A stretch of DNA of 23,666 nt, from NCBI GenBank assembly GCA_028599035.1, contig JAQRMT010000010.1, positions 1-23,666 on the forward strand. Direction: 5' to 3'. A program made the translations under genes and the position numbers. A model generated the notes under the pieces. It was not told the origin of the DNA. It ran no database searches and was given only the letters and a program-made list of their open reading frames with translations. Source of the DNA: Gammaproteobacteria bacterium (lineage in GTDB: Bacteria; Pseudomonadota; Gammaproteobacteria; PS1; Pseudothioglobaceae). Shown piece by piece: positions 15,101-22,299 of this stretch (position 1 is its first letter; every line of letters starts with the position of its first letter).

Positions 15101-15814
15101 AAAAAAGTCATTGACGAAAAACTACTCACTGCCAATGCTGTTATCGGTATTTTCCCCGCCAACAGCATCAACGAAGACATCGAGCTGTATGATGAAAATG
15201 GCGAGGCATTGATGACCCTAAACCACCTACGCCAACAACTGGACAAAAAAGGCAACACCCCAAACTTTTGTTTAAGCGACTTCATTGCCCCAAAAGACAG
15301 TAATACAACTGATTATATGGGTGCTTTTGCCGTAACCGCAGGCATAAATATCGACCCATTAGTAGCAGCGTATGAGGCCGAGCATGACGACTACAATGCT
15401 ATTATGATAAAAGCCGTTGCCGACCGCCTAGCCGAAGCCTTTACCGAACTTATGCACTTTAAACTACGCACCGAGCTTTGGGGCTACAGCTCTGAGGTAT
15501 TTAATAACGACCAACTCATTCAAGAAAAATTCGACGGCATCCGCCCTGCCCCCGGCTATCCCTGTTGCCCTGAACACAGCGAAAAAGAAAAACTCTGGGA
15601 TTTACTCGAGGTAGAAAAAAACATCGGCATGACCCTCACCAGCTCCTTCGCCATGCTCCCCACTGCCTCTGTCAGCGGCTGGTATTTTGCCAACCCCAAT
15701 GCCAGATACTTCGGCGTGGCAAAAATCAATCAAGCACAACTCGAAGACTACGCCAAACGCAAAGGCATTTCAATAGAACAAGCAGAACGACTACTTTCGC
15801 CTAATTTAGAATAG
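12161..15814 (+). CDS. metH: Cobalamin-dependent methionine synthase MetH
   Basis: Transfers the methyl group of 5-methyltetrahydrofolate to homocysteine through methylcobalamin. The 1217 residues (E. coli 1227) carry all four modules. The homocysteine domain (about 1-325) has zinc ligands Cys244, Cys307 and Cys308 (GLNCALGP, GGCCGSTP). The pterin domain (about 345-620) has NIGERANVTGS and DINMDEGMLD. The cobalamin domain (about 640-880) has the base-off ligand in DVHDIG, His757. The AdoMet reactivation domain (about 890-1217) has RPAPGYPCCPEH. All key residues are intact. The start aligns with other MetH proteins; there is no ribosome site and the -10 box is only eight bases away. Codon choice shifts along the gene toward C-ending codons. 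The enzyme requires B12 from synthesis or uptake not seen here. Confidence 0.98.
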   Translation: MSKQQLLQSLLQQRILVLDGAMGTMIQKHKLSEEDYRSERFKDWHVLVQGNNDLLSLTQPKIIQDIHRAYLEVGADILETNTFNASRTSMSDYQMEELAYEINVESAKLAREVCDEFSTADKPRFVAGVLGPTSKTCSLSPDVNDPGFRNISFDMLVEVYMESTRGLIEGGADIILIETIFDTLNAKAAIFAVQEVFERDSISLPIMISGTITDASGRTLSGQMTEAFYNSLRHANPISIGLNCALGPDLLRQYVVEISRVSDCFVSAHPNAGLPNEFGEYDLEAQSMSEQVGEWAESGLVNILGGCCGSTPEHIKAIADKVSGVAPRKIPDIKPALRLSGLEPFNVDESSLFVNIGERANVTGSAKFKRLILNEEFEEALDICRTQVEEGAQVVDINMDEGMLDGKASMIRFVNLIASEPDISRVPLMIDSSKWEIIEAGLKCTQGKPIVNSISLKEGKDSFVKVAKLCKRYGAAVIVMAFDEAGQADTQARKIEICTNAYNILVNELDFPAEDIIFDPNIFAVATGIETHDNYGVDFIEATREITNTLPHAKISGGVSNVSFSFRGNNPVREAIHSVFLYHAIKAGMGMGIVNAGQLVVYDDIDSKLKKAVEDVILNTDPDAGERLVDIAPEFSSTGKPKDDKKDLEWRSWTVEKRLEHALVKGIIKFIDEDTQEAFDKLGRPILVIEGPLMSGMNVVGDLFGAGKMFLPQVVKSARVMKKSVAYLDPFLEAEKQDCASSSSGKILMATVKGDVHDIGKNIVGVVLSCNNYEIIDLGVMVPTETILETARKEKVDIIGLSGLITPSLDEMVFVAKEMTRQGFTLPLMIGGATTSKAHTAVKIEPEYDQGVFYVQDASKAVGVASSLLSSTLKPQLLADTSAEYQQVRQRRANRGKSKLISLEKARANKPNISFDTIVKPKKLGIHIFKDYDLGEIFQFIDWVPFFRTWELAGKFPDILTDEIVGESASELFDDAKAMFKKVIDEKLLTANAVIGIFPANSINEDIELYDENGEALMTLNHLRQQLDKKGNTPNFCLSDFIAPKDSNTTDYMGAFAVTAGINIDPLVAAYEAEHDDYNAIMIKAVADRLAEAFTELMHFKLRTELWGYSSEVFNNDQLIQEKFDGIRPAPGYPCCPEHSEKEKLWDLLEVEKNIGMTLTSSFAMLPTASVSGWYFANPNARYFGVAKINQAQLEDYAKRKGISIEQAERLLSPNLE

Positions 15815-16149
15815 TTGTTTAGCTGCTGTCCCCATTATTTTATGATGGTGAAGGCAAGGCTTTCACCAAAACAGCGTGGCGAAGTCTTTGTCTTTTCCTC
15901 TCGCTCCCAAGCTTTGGACCCTGTAAACCAGATTGTGTAAAGTTGTTGACTATTCAAAATCAAAAGTTGAATTTTGTTACCCCCCTATTTATGATTGATG
16001 CAAAGGTCTCATTTTATAGACTGGTCGTTAGTGATTCTCTTGGTGTTTTGTCCTTGGTCGTACATGGTCTTAAGGACAAAGAAACTGCTTAAAAATAATA
16101 CGCTTGATAATAGGATGACGGCTTTCTTCATTGGCTTGTAATAAATGGT
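15815..16149. other. Gene-poor region after metH, 335 bases
   Basis: No established gene. It holds a 7-bp hairpin at 15847-15867 (GGTGAAG/TTTCACC, no T run), a 32-codon plus-strand ORF at 15842-15940 of no recognisable family, an 18-base-arm-free 9-bp inverted repeat at 16047-16080 (TTTGTCCTT/AAGGACAAA), and a 40-residue minus-strand micro-ORF at 16009-16131. The segment around 15915-15945 (CCCTGTAAACC...TGTGTAAAG) and the CTGTCCCC at 15826-15833 remind me of ends of transposon-type repeats, which would make this a decayed insertion scar; this is weak. Confidence 0.5.
16009..16131 (-). CDS. Possible 40-residue membrane-anchored small protein
   Basis: ATG at 16131, stop TGA at 16009. The product begins MKKAVILLSSVLFLSSFF, a positively charged end followed by a hydrophobic stretch of about 17 residues, then a polar tail ending NTKRITNDQSIK. 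This is the form of a single-pass micro-protein or a signal peptide with a short remnant. It starts 18 bases after the nusB stop on the same strand, so it could be the last cistron of the rib-nusB run. There is no good ribosome site and I recognise no family, so it may be chance. Confidence 0.3.
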   Translation of the reverse strand: MKKAVILLSSVLFLSSFFVLKTMYDQGQNTKRITNDQSIK

Positions 16150-16578
16150 TTATTGTGATTGTAACTCAACAGCCCTTAAATCTCTAGCTAATTGGTCTAG
16201 GGAGGCATTGATGAGTTTAAATGCCCCTTCTGCGCCGTATAACTTAGCAATTTCAAGGGCTTCGTTAATGACGACTTTATAGGGCACTTCAATGCTGTTT
16301 TGCAGTTCATAAGTGCCTAAGTAAAGCACGGCATGCTCTACAGAGCCTAATTCGTCGGTATCTCGGCTGATGGTGGGGGCAATGAGTGCGTCTAATGCTT
16401 CACGATTTTTTAAAATATTAATAAATAAATTAGAAAAAAAAGATTTTGAGATTTTTCCAGATTTTTGATTGAGGAATTGTTGCTCAATTTTCAATACCTC
16501 GCCACCTGATACCAAGTATTGATACAGCGCTTGCACGACTCGCTCTCTAGAGCGTTGTTTGGGGGTTGTGAATGCCAT
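16150..16578 (-). CDS. nusB: Transcription antitermination factor NusB
   Basis: All-helical RNA-binding protein that, with NusE (S10), forms antitermination complexes on rRNA transcripts. The 142 residues (E. coli 139) show the N-terminal RSRERVVQALYQYL helix, the central ISRDTDELGSVEHAVLYLGTYEL segment, and the PYKVVINEALEIAKLYGAEGAFKLINASLDQLARDLR end. The ATG shares a base with the ribH stop (TAATG at 16580-16576), so translation is probably coupled. ribH-nusB is a common gammaproteobacterial order; thiL, often next, is absent. Confidence 0.96.
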   Translation of the reverse strand: MAFTTPKQRSRERVVQALYQYLVSGGEVLKIEQQFLNQKSGKISKSFFSNLFINILKNREALDALIAPTISRDTDELGSVEHAVLYLGTYELQNSIEVPYKVVINEALEIAKLYGAEGAFKLINASLDQLARDLRAVELQSQ

Positions 16579-17054
16579 TATTTGACCTGATCGAGCAAAT
16601 ACAACATTTCAATCATTGCCATGGTCGCCTCGATACCCTTGTTGCCTTTGTAGCCACCTGCCCTACCGATGGTTTGCTCCATGTTGCTAGTGGTGAGTAC
16701 GCCAAAGGTGGTGGGAGTTTCATATTGATAAGACACATCGGCCACGCCTCGTGCGCATTCGCTACAAACAAAGTCAAAATGCGGGGTTTCGCCATTGATA
16801 ACAGCGCCTAAAGTAACGATGCCATTGTAACTTTTGTTTTTTGCTAATTTTTTAGCCATTAACGGGATTTCAAATGCACCAGGCACATAAAAAACATCAA
16901 CATTGTTCTCGTTAATGCCGTATTTTTCTAAAGTTTCCTGTGCGCCAGCCAGTAATTTATTGCCAATGTCTTGGTAAAAATAACCAACGATAAGGGCAAC
17001 TTTTTTGTCTTTTAAGAAATCTGTGCCGGCGTTTTTGTTAAATTTAAAATTCAT
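16578..17054 (-). CDS. ribH: 6,7-dimethyl-8-ribityllumazine synthase RibH
   Basis: Condenses the pyrimidine intermediate with dihydroxybutanone phosphate, the step before riboflavin, in a cytoplasmic multimer. The 158 residues match the family (about 155). Visible features are VPGAFEIPLMAKKLA (57-71), the substrate loop GAVINGETPHFDFV (83-96) with catalytic His92, and QTIGRAGG (127-134) with phosphate-binding Arg131. The last motif usually reads ERAGG; here Gly replaces Glu. It begins eight bases after the ribBA stop, without a Shine-Dalgarno sequence. Confidence 0.96.
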   Translation of the reverse strand: MNFKFNKNAGTDFLKDKKVALIVGYFYQDIGNKLLAGAQETLEKYGINENNVDVFYVPGAFEIPLMAKKLAKNKSYNGIVTLGAVINGETPHFDFVCSECARGVADVSYQYETPTTFGVLTTSNMEQTIGRAGGYKGNKGIEATMAMIEMLYLLDQVK

Positions 17055-17062
17055 AATATTTT

Positions 17063-18094
17063 TTAATTTGTAATATATTCGATGACTTCTAAGCCAAAGC
17101 CCTTTAAGGCATTCAGCTTTCTCGGACTGCCTAAAATACGCATTTTCCCCACACCTAAATCAGATAAGATTTGCGCACCCACACCATAAGTCTTGATGTC
17201 GTTGCTACCCTCGTGTGTGCGGATAAGCAAGAATACGCCACTGTCCTTGTTGCTAATATGTGCCAAAGCATCATTCACGCCTAGTGAGTCGCTGGTTTCT
17301 TGCAGAATGTCGGTAAATACATTTTCCATATGTACACGCACGCAGACCGGGGTGTCTTTGTCAATGTTGCCTTTAACCAAAGCGGTGTGTGTTTGCTGGT
17401 GAATGCTATCTAAAAACGACACCAGCGTAAAATCACCATATTGGGTGCTAAATGGGCGTTCATCAATGCGTTCAATGGTTTTTTCGTTCTCCACACGATA
17501 AGAAATCAAATCCTCAATTGTGCCCCATTTGATATTGTGTTTTTGAGCAAAAACTTCTAAATCATCACGCCGTGCCATTGAACCATCCTCGTTCAAAATT
17601 TCAACAATAACGGATGCTGGCTCTAGCCCAGCAAGGCGGGCTAAATCACAACCTGCCTCAGTATGACCTGGGCGGATTAACACACCACCTGGCTGCGCCA
17701 TCAGTGGGAAAATGTGCCCTGGCTGGATAATATCGCTAGGTTTGGCGTTTGGCGCTACGGCATCTAGCACGGTTTTTGCTCTATCTGCGGCAGAAATGCC
17801 AGTGGTTACGCCTTTCACTGCCTCAATTGAAACGGTGAAGTTAGTGCCATTAGCGTCGTTGTTTTGTGCCACCATAAGTGGCAAATTTAACTGTTTACAG
17901 CGTTCTTGAGTTAGCGTCAGGCAAATCAAACCCCTGCCGTGCGTTGCCATAAAGTTAATGTCTTCTTTAGTAACGGTGGCAGCAGGCACGATTAAATCGC
18001 CTTCGTTTTCACGGTCTTCGTCATCTAGCAAGATAATCATCTTACCTTGCTTATAATCTTTTAATATCGCTTCAATACTGGCTTTAGTCTTCAT
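17063..18094 (-). CDS. ribB: 3,4-dihydroxy-2-butanone 4-phosphate synthase with degenerate GTP cyclohydrolase II domain (RibBA/RibBX)
   Basis: Residues 1 to about 200 are a complete dihydroxybutanone phosphate synthase: the acidic motif DDEDREN (24-30), MATHGRGLICL (49-59), and QPGHIFPLMAQPGGVLIRPGHTEA around 124-147. Residues about 205-343 align with GTP cyclohydrolase II, but the zinc and catalytic segment, normally SECLTGD...RCDCG, has become MENVFTDILQETSDSLGVND (256-275). All three zinc cysteines are gone, so this half should not hydrolyse GTP. Such proteins are known in proteobacteria as RibBX, and a separate RibA is needed elsewhere. The start overlaps the ribE end by 11 bases; ribH follows after eight. 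Annotation pipelines will likely name this bifunctional, which the sequence does not support. Confidence 0.94.
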   Translation of the reverse strand: MKTKASIEAILKDYKQGKMIILLDDEDRENEGDLIVPAATVTKEDINFMATHGRGLICLTLTQERCKQLNLPLMVAQNNDANGTNFTVSIEAVKGVTTGISAADRAKTVLDAVAPNAKPSDIIQPGHIFPLMAQPGGVLIRPGHTEAGCDLARLAGLEPASVIVEILNEDGSMARRDDLEVFAQKHNIKWGTIEDLISYRVENEKTIERIDERPFSTQYGDFTLVSFLDSIHQQTHTALVKGNIDKDTPVCVRVHMENVFTDILQETSDSLGVNDALAHISNKDSGVFLLIRTHEGSNDIKTYGVGAQILSDLGVGKMRILGSPRKLNALKGFGLEVIEYITN

Positions 18095-18686
18095 TTTTAT
18101 TATTTATTAATTGTTCAAGATGTCGGGCAATAATATCCACTTCTAAATTAACCTTATCGCCTGTGTTTAACTGCCCTATCGTGGTTGTTATTAAAGTGTG
18201 AGGCACAATGTTAATATCAAAGACAGTGGAATCAATGCTGTTTACTGTCAAACTAACGCCATTCACGCTAATTGAGCCTTTTCTGGCAATGTATTTTACC
18301 AAAGACTGCGGCACGCTGATTTTAAAACGCATTGATTCGCCTTCTTTGCTTTTATCAACAACTTCGCCCTGAGCGTCTACATGTCCGCTGACCAAATGCC
18401 CGTCAATGCCTTGGTTTAATTTTAAAGCTTTTTCAAGATTAATGTTATTGCCCACTGATAAAGCACCCAAAATAGAGCAATTGAGTGTTTCTTGAGAAAC
18501 ATCGGCTGTGAAGCTGTTGCCATCAATCTCAATAGCCGTTAAACACACGCCATTCACCGCAATACTGTCGCCGATTGCTACGCTAGAAAAATCTAACCCA
18601 CTGGACAAAAAACCAAACACTGCACCTTTGTCGTGCAGGGCTTTGCTTTTAACTTGGCCAATGGCTTGAATGATGCCTGTAAACAT
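18084..18686 (-). CDS. ribE: Riboflavin synthase alpha subunit
   Basis: Dismutates two molecules of 6,7-dimethyl-8-ribityllumazine to riboflavin. The 200 residues consist of two lumazine-binding repeats: MFTGIIQAIGQV with AIGDSIAVNGVCLTAIE in the first half, and IDGHLVSGHVDAQGEVV with ISVNGVSLTVNSID in the second. The essential N-terminal MFTGI is intact, which fixes the start. It is first of ribE-ribBA-ribH-nusB. The gap to yihY is only 47 bases and contains no FMN riboswitch; ribD and ribA are not in the window. Confidence 0.96.
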   Translation of the reverse strand: MFTGIIQAIGQVKSKALHDKGAVFGFLSSGLDFSSVAIGDSIAVNGVCLTAIEIDGNSFTADVSQETLNCSILGALSVGNNINLEKALKLNQGIDGHLVSGHVDAQGEVVDKSKEGESMRFKISVPQSLVKYIARKGSISVNGVSLTVNSIDSTVFDINIVPHTLITTTIGQLNTGDKVNLEVDIIARHLEQLINNKNED

Positions 18687-18733
18687 AAAATAAGGTTTGA
18701 TGCTGTTATAAATATAAGTGCGTTGATTTTACG

Positions 18734-19504
18734 CTATTTGTTTTCAAGGCAATAACAAAAACTAGCACCGAGTAACACGATTATCCACGCTAAATAAATC
18801 CACAGTATTATCAACATCAAAATGGACAATGTGCCGTAAATCAACTCGTAAATAGGGAAATATTGTATATAGGCAAACAAGGCGTATTTAATCACCTCCA
18901 AGCCCACTGTTGCAATCACACCAGCCTTAATCGCATTAATAAATCGCACTTTTTTCAGTGGTGCTGCATAATACAAAATCGCAAACCCTAAGCTTGACAA
19001 GATGAATGCTGCCAAAAGTGGCGTATAAGACGCTACTGCTGATTCGTTAAAAAATTTCAACGCTATTACTAAAGAACTCGCAAACAACGAAGCACCGACC
19101 AAAATCGGTCCAACAAATAATACAAATACATAAGACACTAGGCTTTGTATCCAGTGACGATGATGTTTGTCGTGCCAAATAAGGTTAATCCGTTTGTCAA
19201 TTTCGGACAATAAAAGCACGACTGTAATCAATAAAAACGCAAAAGTAAAGCCTTTTAATGCCTGTGCGTGAGCGATAAATTGCTGCACATAGTTTTGCAC
19301 TATGTCGTAATTTTTTGGCAAAAGCTGGGTAAATAAAAACTGCTCCAAATGCTGTTGCAACTCAGAAAAATAAGGCGACAGCGAAAACACACTCAACCCC
19401 ACTGCCAAGCCTGGCACAATCGCAAACAAGGTAGAAAATGACAATATTGCCGCAGAATCAAAACCCTGCCGCTGGATAAATCTTTTTAATACTGCCCCAA
19501 TCAT
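18734..19504 (-). CDS. YihY/BrkB-family inner membrane protein
   Basis: Polytopic membrane protein of 256 residues with about six membrane helices and no established function in bacteria (it was once misnamed ribonuclease BN). Diagnostic segments are ILSFSTLFAIVPGLAVGLSVF near 20-40, the INLIWHDKHHRH motif near 107-118, FVGPILVGASLFASS, and YELIYGTLSILMLIILWIYLAWIIVLLGA near the end. It lacks the roughly 25-residue cytoplasmic N-terminus of E. coli YihY (290), but the first helix is complete. It follows ybiT by 16 bases and precedes ribE by 47, so it is probably co-transcribed with both. Confidence 0.88.
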   Translation of the reverse strand: MIGAVLKRFIQRQGFDSAAILSFSTLFAIVPGLAVGLSVFSLSPYFSELQQHLEQFLFTQLLPKNYDIVQNYVQQFIAHAQALKGFTFAFLLITVVLLLSEIDKRINLIWHDKHHRHWIQSLVSYVFVLFVGPILVGASLFASSLVIALKFFNESAVASYTPLLAAFILSSLGFAILYYAAPLKKVRFINAIKAGVIATVGLEVIKYALFAYIQYFPIYELIYGTLSILMLIILWIYLAWIIVLLGASFCYCLENK

Positions 19505-19520
19505 TTTTAAAAGGTCTCTC

Positions 19521-21107
19521 TTATTTTTGTATTTTTAAATAGTCTTCATAATTGCCAGAATAATAATTGGCACCTTTTTCTGTCAATTCTACAATTTTAG
19601 TGGATAAGGATGAGACAAATTCTCTATCGTGACTAACAAAGATTAATGTGCCTTCGTAATTATCCAGCGCCAAATTAAGCGCTTCGATAGATTCCATATC
19701 TAAGTGGTTGGTTGGCTCGTCCATGACCAAGACATTGGGGTTTTGCAGCATTAATTTACCGAACAGCATTCTGCCTTGCTCGCCACCAGAAAGTGCTTTA
19801 ACGCTTTTACCAATATCGTTTTTGCCAAATAACATTTTGCCCAGAACAGAGCGCATATCTTGGATTTCTTGATTGGGTTTTTTGAATTGTGCCATCCAAT
19901 CTAATACACTCATATCTTGCTCAAAATCTTCGCCGTGGTCTTGTGCGTAATAGCCAATATTGACATTTTCGCTCCATTTAATTTTACCTTTGTCGGCTTC
20001 TAGTTCGCCAACCAGCGTGCGCAGTAGTGTGGTTTTACCTGCGCCATTCTGCCCGATAATAGCAATACGCTGACCGACTTCAAAAATAAAGTTAATGTCT
20101 TTTAGCACTTGTAAATCATCAAAACTTTTGGACAAGCCCTCTACTTCAATAATATTGCGGTGTAATACTTTGTCTTGTCTAAAATTAATATAAGGGCTGA
20201 CTCGTGATGATGGACGCATATCGTCTAAAACAATTTTATCCAGTTGCTTAAGGCGTGAAGTGGCTTGCTTAGATTTAGAGGCGTTGGCTGAAAATCGTGA
20301 GACAAAATGCTTAAGTTCTTTCATCTTTGCTTCTTTCTTGGCGTTATCAGACTGCATTTTTTCTTGAATAGCAGTGGCAGCAATCATAAAATCGTCATAA
20401 TTACCAGGGAAAGTCTTCAATGCACCATAATCCAAATCTGACATATGTGTGCAAACTCCATTTAAAAAATGCCTATCGTGCGAGATGATAACCATAGTCG
20501 CCTTGCGTTCTTTGAGCACACCTTCTAGCCAACGAATTGAGTTAATATCCAAGTTGTTAGTAGGTTCGTCCAGTAATAAAATCTCAGGATCAGAGAATAA
20601 AGCCTGTGCCAACAATACACGAAGCTTCCAACCTGGGGCGATTTCGCTCATCAAGCCATAATGTTGGCTTTCAGGAATATCCAAGCCCAAAAGTAACTCA
20701 CTGGCAGAAGATTCTGCCATATAGCCATCCATTTCAGCAAATTCCATCTCTAGTTCTGCTACTTTAATGCCATCTTTCTCACTCATCTCAGGCAAGGCGT
20801 AAATACGGTCTCTTTCTTGCTTGATTTCCCACAACTCGCTATGCCCCATAATCACAGTATCAACCACACGGAAATCTTCAAAAGCAAACTGGTCTTGACG
20901 CAAAATACCTAATCGTTCGCCATCACTAACGCCCACTGTGCCGTGTGTTGGCGTCAGTTCACCTGTTAAAATCTTCATAAAAGTTGACTTGCCACAACCA
21001 TTTGCACCAATCAAGCCATAGCGATTGCCATCAGCAAACTTGATAGAAATATTTTCAAACAAGGGTTTTTCACCAAACTGCATGGTGATATTGGCAGTAG
21101 AAATCAT
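19521..21107 (-). CDS. ybiT: ABC-F ATPase YbiT
   Basis: Cytoplasmic twin ATPase of the ABC-F group, which acts on ribosomes rather than in transport and has no membrane domain. The 528 residues (E. coli about 530) show two nucleotide-binding domains. The first has Walker A GANGCGKST (34-42), QDQFAFEDFRVVDTVIMGH and LLLDEPTNNLD (177-187). The second has GQNGAGKTT (352-360), LSGGEQGRM (439-447) and VMDEPTNHLD. Between them is the basic linker with SRFSANASKSKQATSR (270-285), and the protein ends in SGNYEDYLK, both hallmarks of YbiT. The first signature sequence is the degenerate SEIAPGWK typical of YbiT. It diverges from ftsW. Confidence 0.95.
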   Translation of the reverse strand: MISTANITMQFGEKPLFENISIKFADGNRYGLIGANGCGKSTFMKILTGELTPTHGTVGVSDGERLGILRQDQFAFEDFRVVDTVIMGHSELWEIKQERDRIYALPEMSEKDGIKVAELEMEFAEMDGYMAESSASELLLGLDIPESQHYGLMSEIAPGWKLRVLLAQALFSDPEILLLDEPTNNLDINSIRWLEGVLKERKATMVIISHDRHFLNGVCTHMSDLDYGALKTFPGNYDDFMIAATAIQEKMQSDNAKKEAKMKELKHFVSRFSANASKSKQATSRLKQLDKIVLDDMRPSSRVSPYINFRQDKVLHRNIIEVEGLSKSFDDLQVLKDINFIFEVGQRIAIIGQNGAGKTTLLRTLVGELEADKGKIKWSENVNIGYYAQDHGEDFEQDMSVLDWMAQFKKPNQEIQDMRSVLGKMLFGKNDIGKSVKALSGGEQGRMLFGKLMLQNPNVLVMDEPTNHLDMESIEALNLALDNYEGTLIFVSHDREFVSSLSTKIVELTEKGANYYSGNYEDYLKIQK

Positions 21108-21156
21108 ACAAATTTACCTAATAAATAAAACGCAACATTATCCCATATTAAGCGGA

Positions 21157-21162
21157 TAAAAT
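21157..21162 (+). promoter_or_regulatory. Possible -10 box of ftsW, close to the start codon
   Basis: TAAAAT ends nine bases before the ftsW ATG at 21172. A start of transcription there would leave almost no leader. No Shine-Dalgarno sequence is near the ATG and no good -35 is visible. Confidence 0.3.
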
Positions 21163-21171
21163 ACGAAAACT

Positions 21172-22299
21172 ATGTTTGATAAAACTGAACAATCTCCCGA
21201 TAAAAAACTGCTACTTATTATCTTAGCATTATTGGCATTTGGCTGGATTATGTCATCTTCCGCTTCGGTTGGACATTTTGGTGATTTTAGTAAAGCCATT
21301 AAACAAGCTGGCTTTATTTTAGTTGGTATTTCTGTTGGTTTTTTTGTCTTAAAACTGCCGCTCCATTTGTTTAAAAAATACGCCGGTTATGCCTTTGTTC
21401 TTACCCTTATTTTGCTTGCTATCGTTTTGTTGCCAGACCCAATTGGTCGCTCGGTTAACGGCTCAAGGCGATGGATTAATTTGGTGTATTTCGGATTTCA
21501 GCCTTCCGAAATGATGAAATTAGTCATGATTTTATTTATGGCAAAATTTTTAGTTAAGCAAGAAAAAGAGGTAACCAGTTCGTGGAATGGACTTATTCAG
21601 GCGGCAATAATTGTTGGCTTAGCTGGCTTACTCATTATGCTTGAAACCGACCTTGGCGCCACCGTTATCATTGCTGCAACTGCACTTATTATGTTGTTTC
21701 TAGCAGGCTCTTATATCAAACAACTGCTGATTGTTGGTGGTGGGCTGTTAACGCTCGCTGGTATTTATGTTTATTTTGACCCAGTCAGGCTCTACAGGCT
21801 AATGTCGTTTTGGATTAATGATTTGTGGGGTGAAAACGGTGTCTTGCAAACTAGACAAGCGCTAATTGGCATTGCTAGAGGTGACTGGACTGGCGTGGGG
21901 TTAGGCGCAGGTATTCAAAAATATTCAAGATTACCAGAGCCACACACCGATATGATTTTTGCCATCACTGGCGAAGAGCTTGGCGTTGTAGGCATGCTGT
22001 TTATTCTGTTTGCGTTTGTTTATGCTTTAAATAGAGGTTTTAATATCGCTGCCCAAGCGCTAACAGATGGCAGAAAATACAGCTATTATGTCGCCTACGG
22101 TATCTGCACTTGGTTTGCATTACAAATTAGCGTTAACATCGCTATGAATATTGGACTATTTCCCATTAAAGGCTACACTCTGCCGCTAATTAGCTATGGC
22201 GGTAGCAGTATGCTTTTTTCCATTATTGCATTGGCACTACTACTCAGAATTGATATGGAAAACAAAACAGACTACAAAAAACGCAAACATTATGTCTAA
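21172..22299 (+). CDS. ftsW: Peptidoglycan glycosyltransferase FtsW
   Basis: SEDS-family membrane enzyme that polymerises septal peptidoglycan from lipid II with the transpeptidase FtsI. The 375 residues have about ten membrane helices. Family motifs are GRSVNGSRRWI (92-102), FQPSEMMKL (109-117), ETDLGAT (158-164), PEPHTDMIFAITGEELG (256-271) with Asp260 at the catalytic position, and PLISYGGSSML (338-348). FtsW is preferred over RodA because murG follows directly, as in division/cell-wall clusters, but murD before it and murC after murG are missing. Its last eight bases overlap the murG start. Confidence 0.94.
   Translation: MFDKTEQSPDKKLLLIILALLAFGWIMSSSASVGHFGDFSKAIKQAGFILVGISVGFFVLKLPLHLFKKYAGYAFVLTLILLAIVLLPDPIGRSVNGSRRWINLVYFGFQPSEMMKLVMILFMAKFLVKQEKEVTSSWNGLIQAAIIVGLAGLLIMLETDLGATVIIAATALIMLFLAGSYIKQLLIVGGGLLTLAGIYVYFDPVRLYRLMSFWINDLWGENGVLQTRQALIGIARGDWTGVGLGAGIQKYSRLPEPHTDMIFAITGEELGVVGMLFILFAFVYALNRGFNIAAQALTDGRKYSYYVAYGICTWFALQISVNIAMNIGLFPIKGYTLPLISYGGSSMLFSIIALALLLRIDMENKTDYKKRKHYV

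Noticed and set aside
15847..15867. metH terminator
   Set aside because: The 7-bp hairpin is followed by AAAACAGC rather than a T run, so it is not an intrinsic terminator; no clear terminator for metH was found.
18687..18733. FMN riboswitch before ribE
   Set aside because: The gap is only 47 bases and AT-rich; the conserved RFN element needs well over 100 bases.
22196..22291. Longer start for murG
   Set aside because: The extra residues translate ftsW in another frame; MurG proteins start just before the GGTGGH loop, as from 22292.
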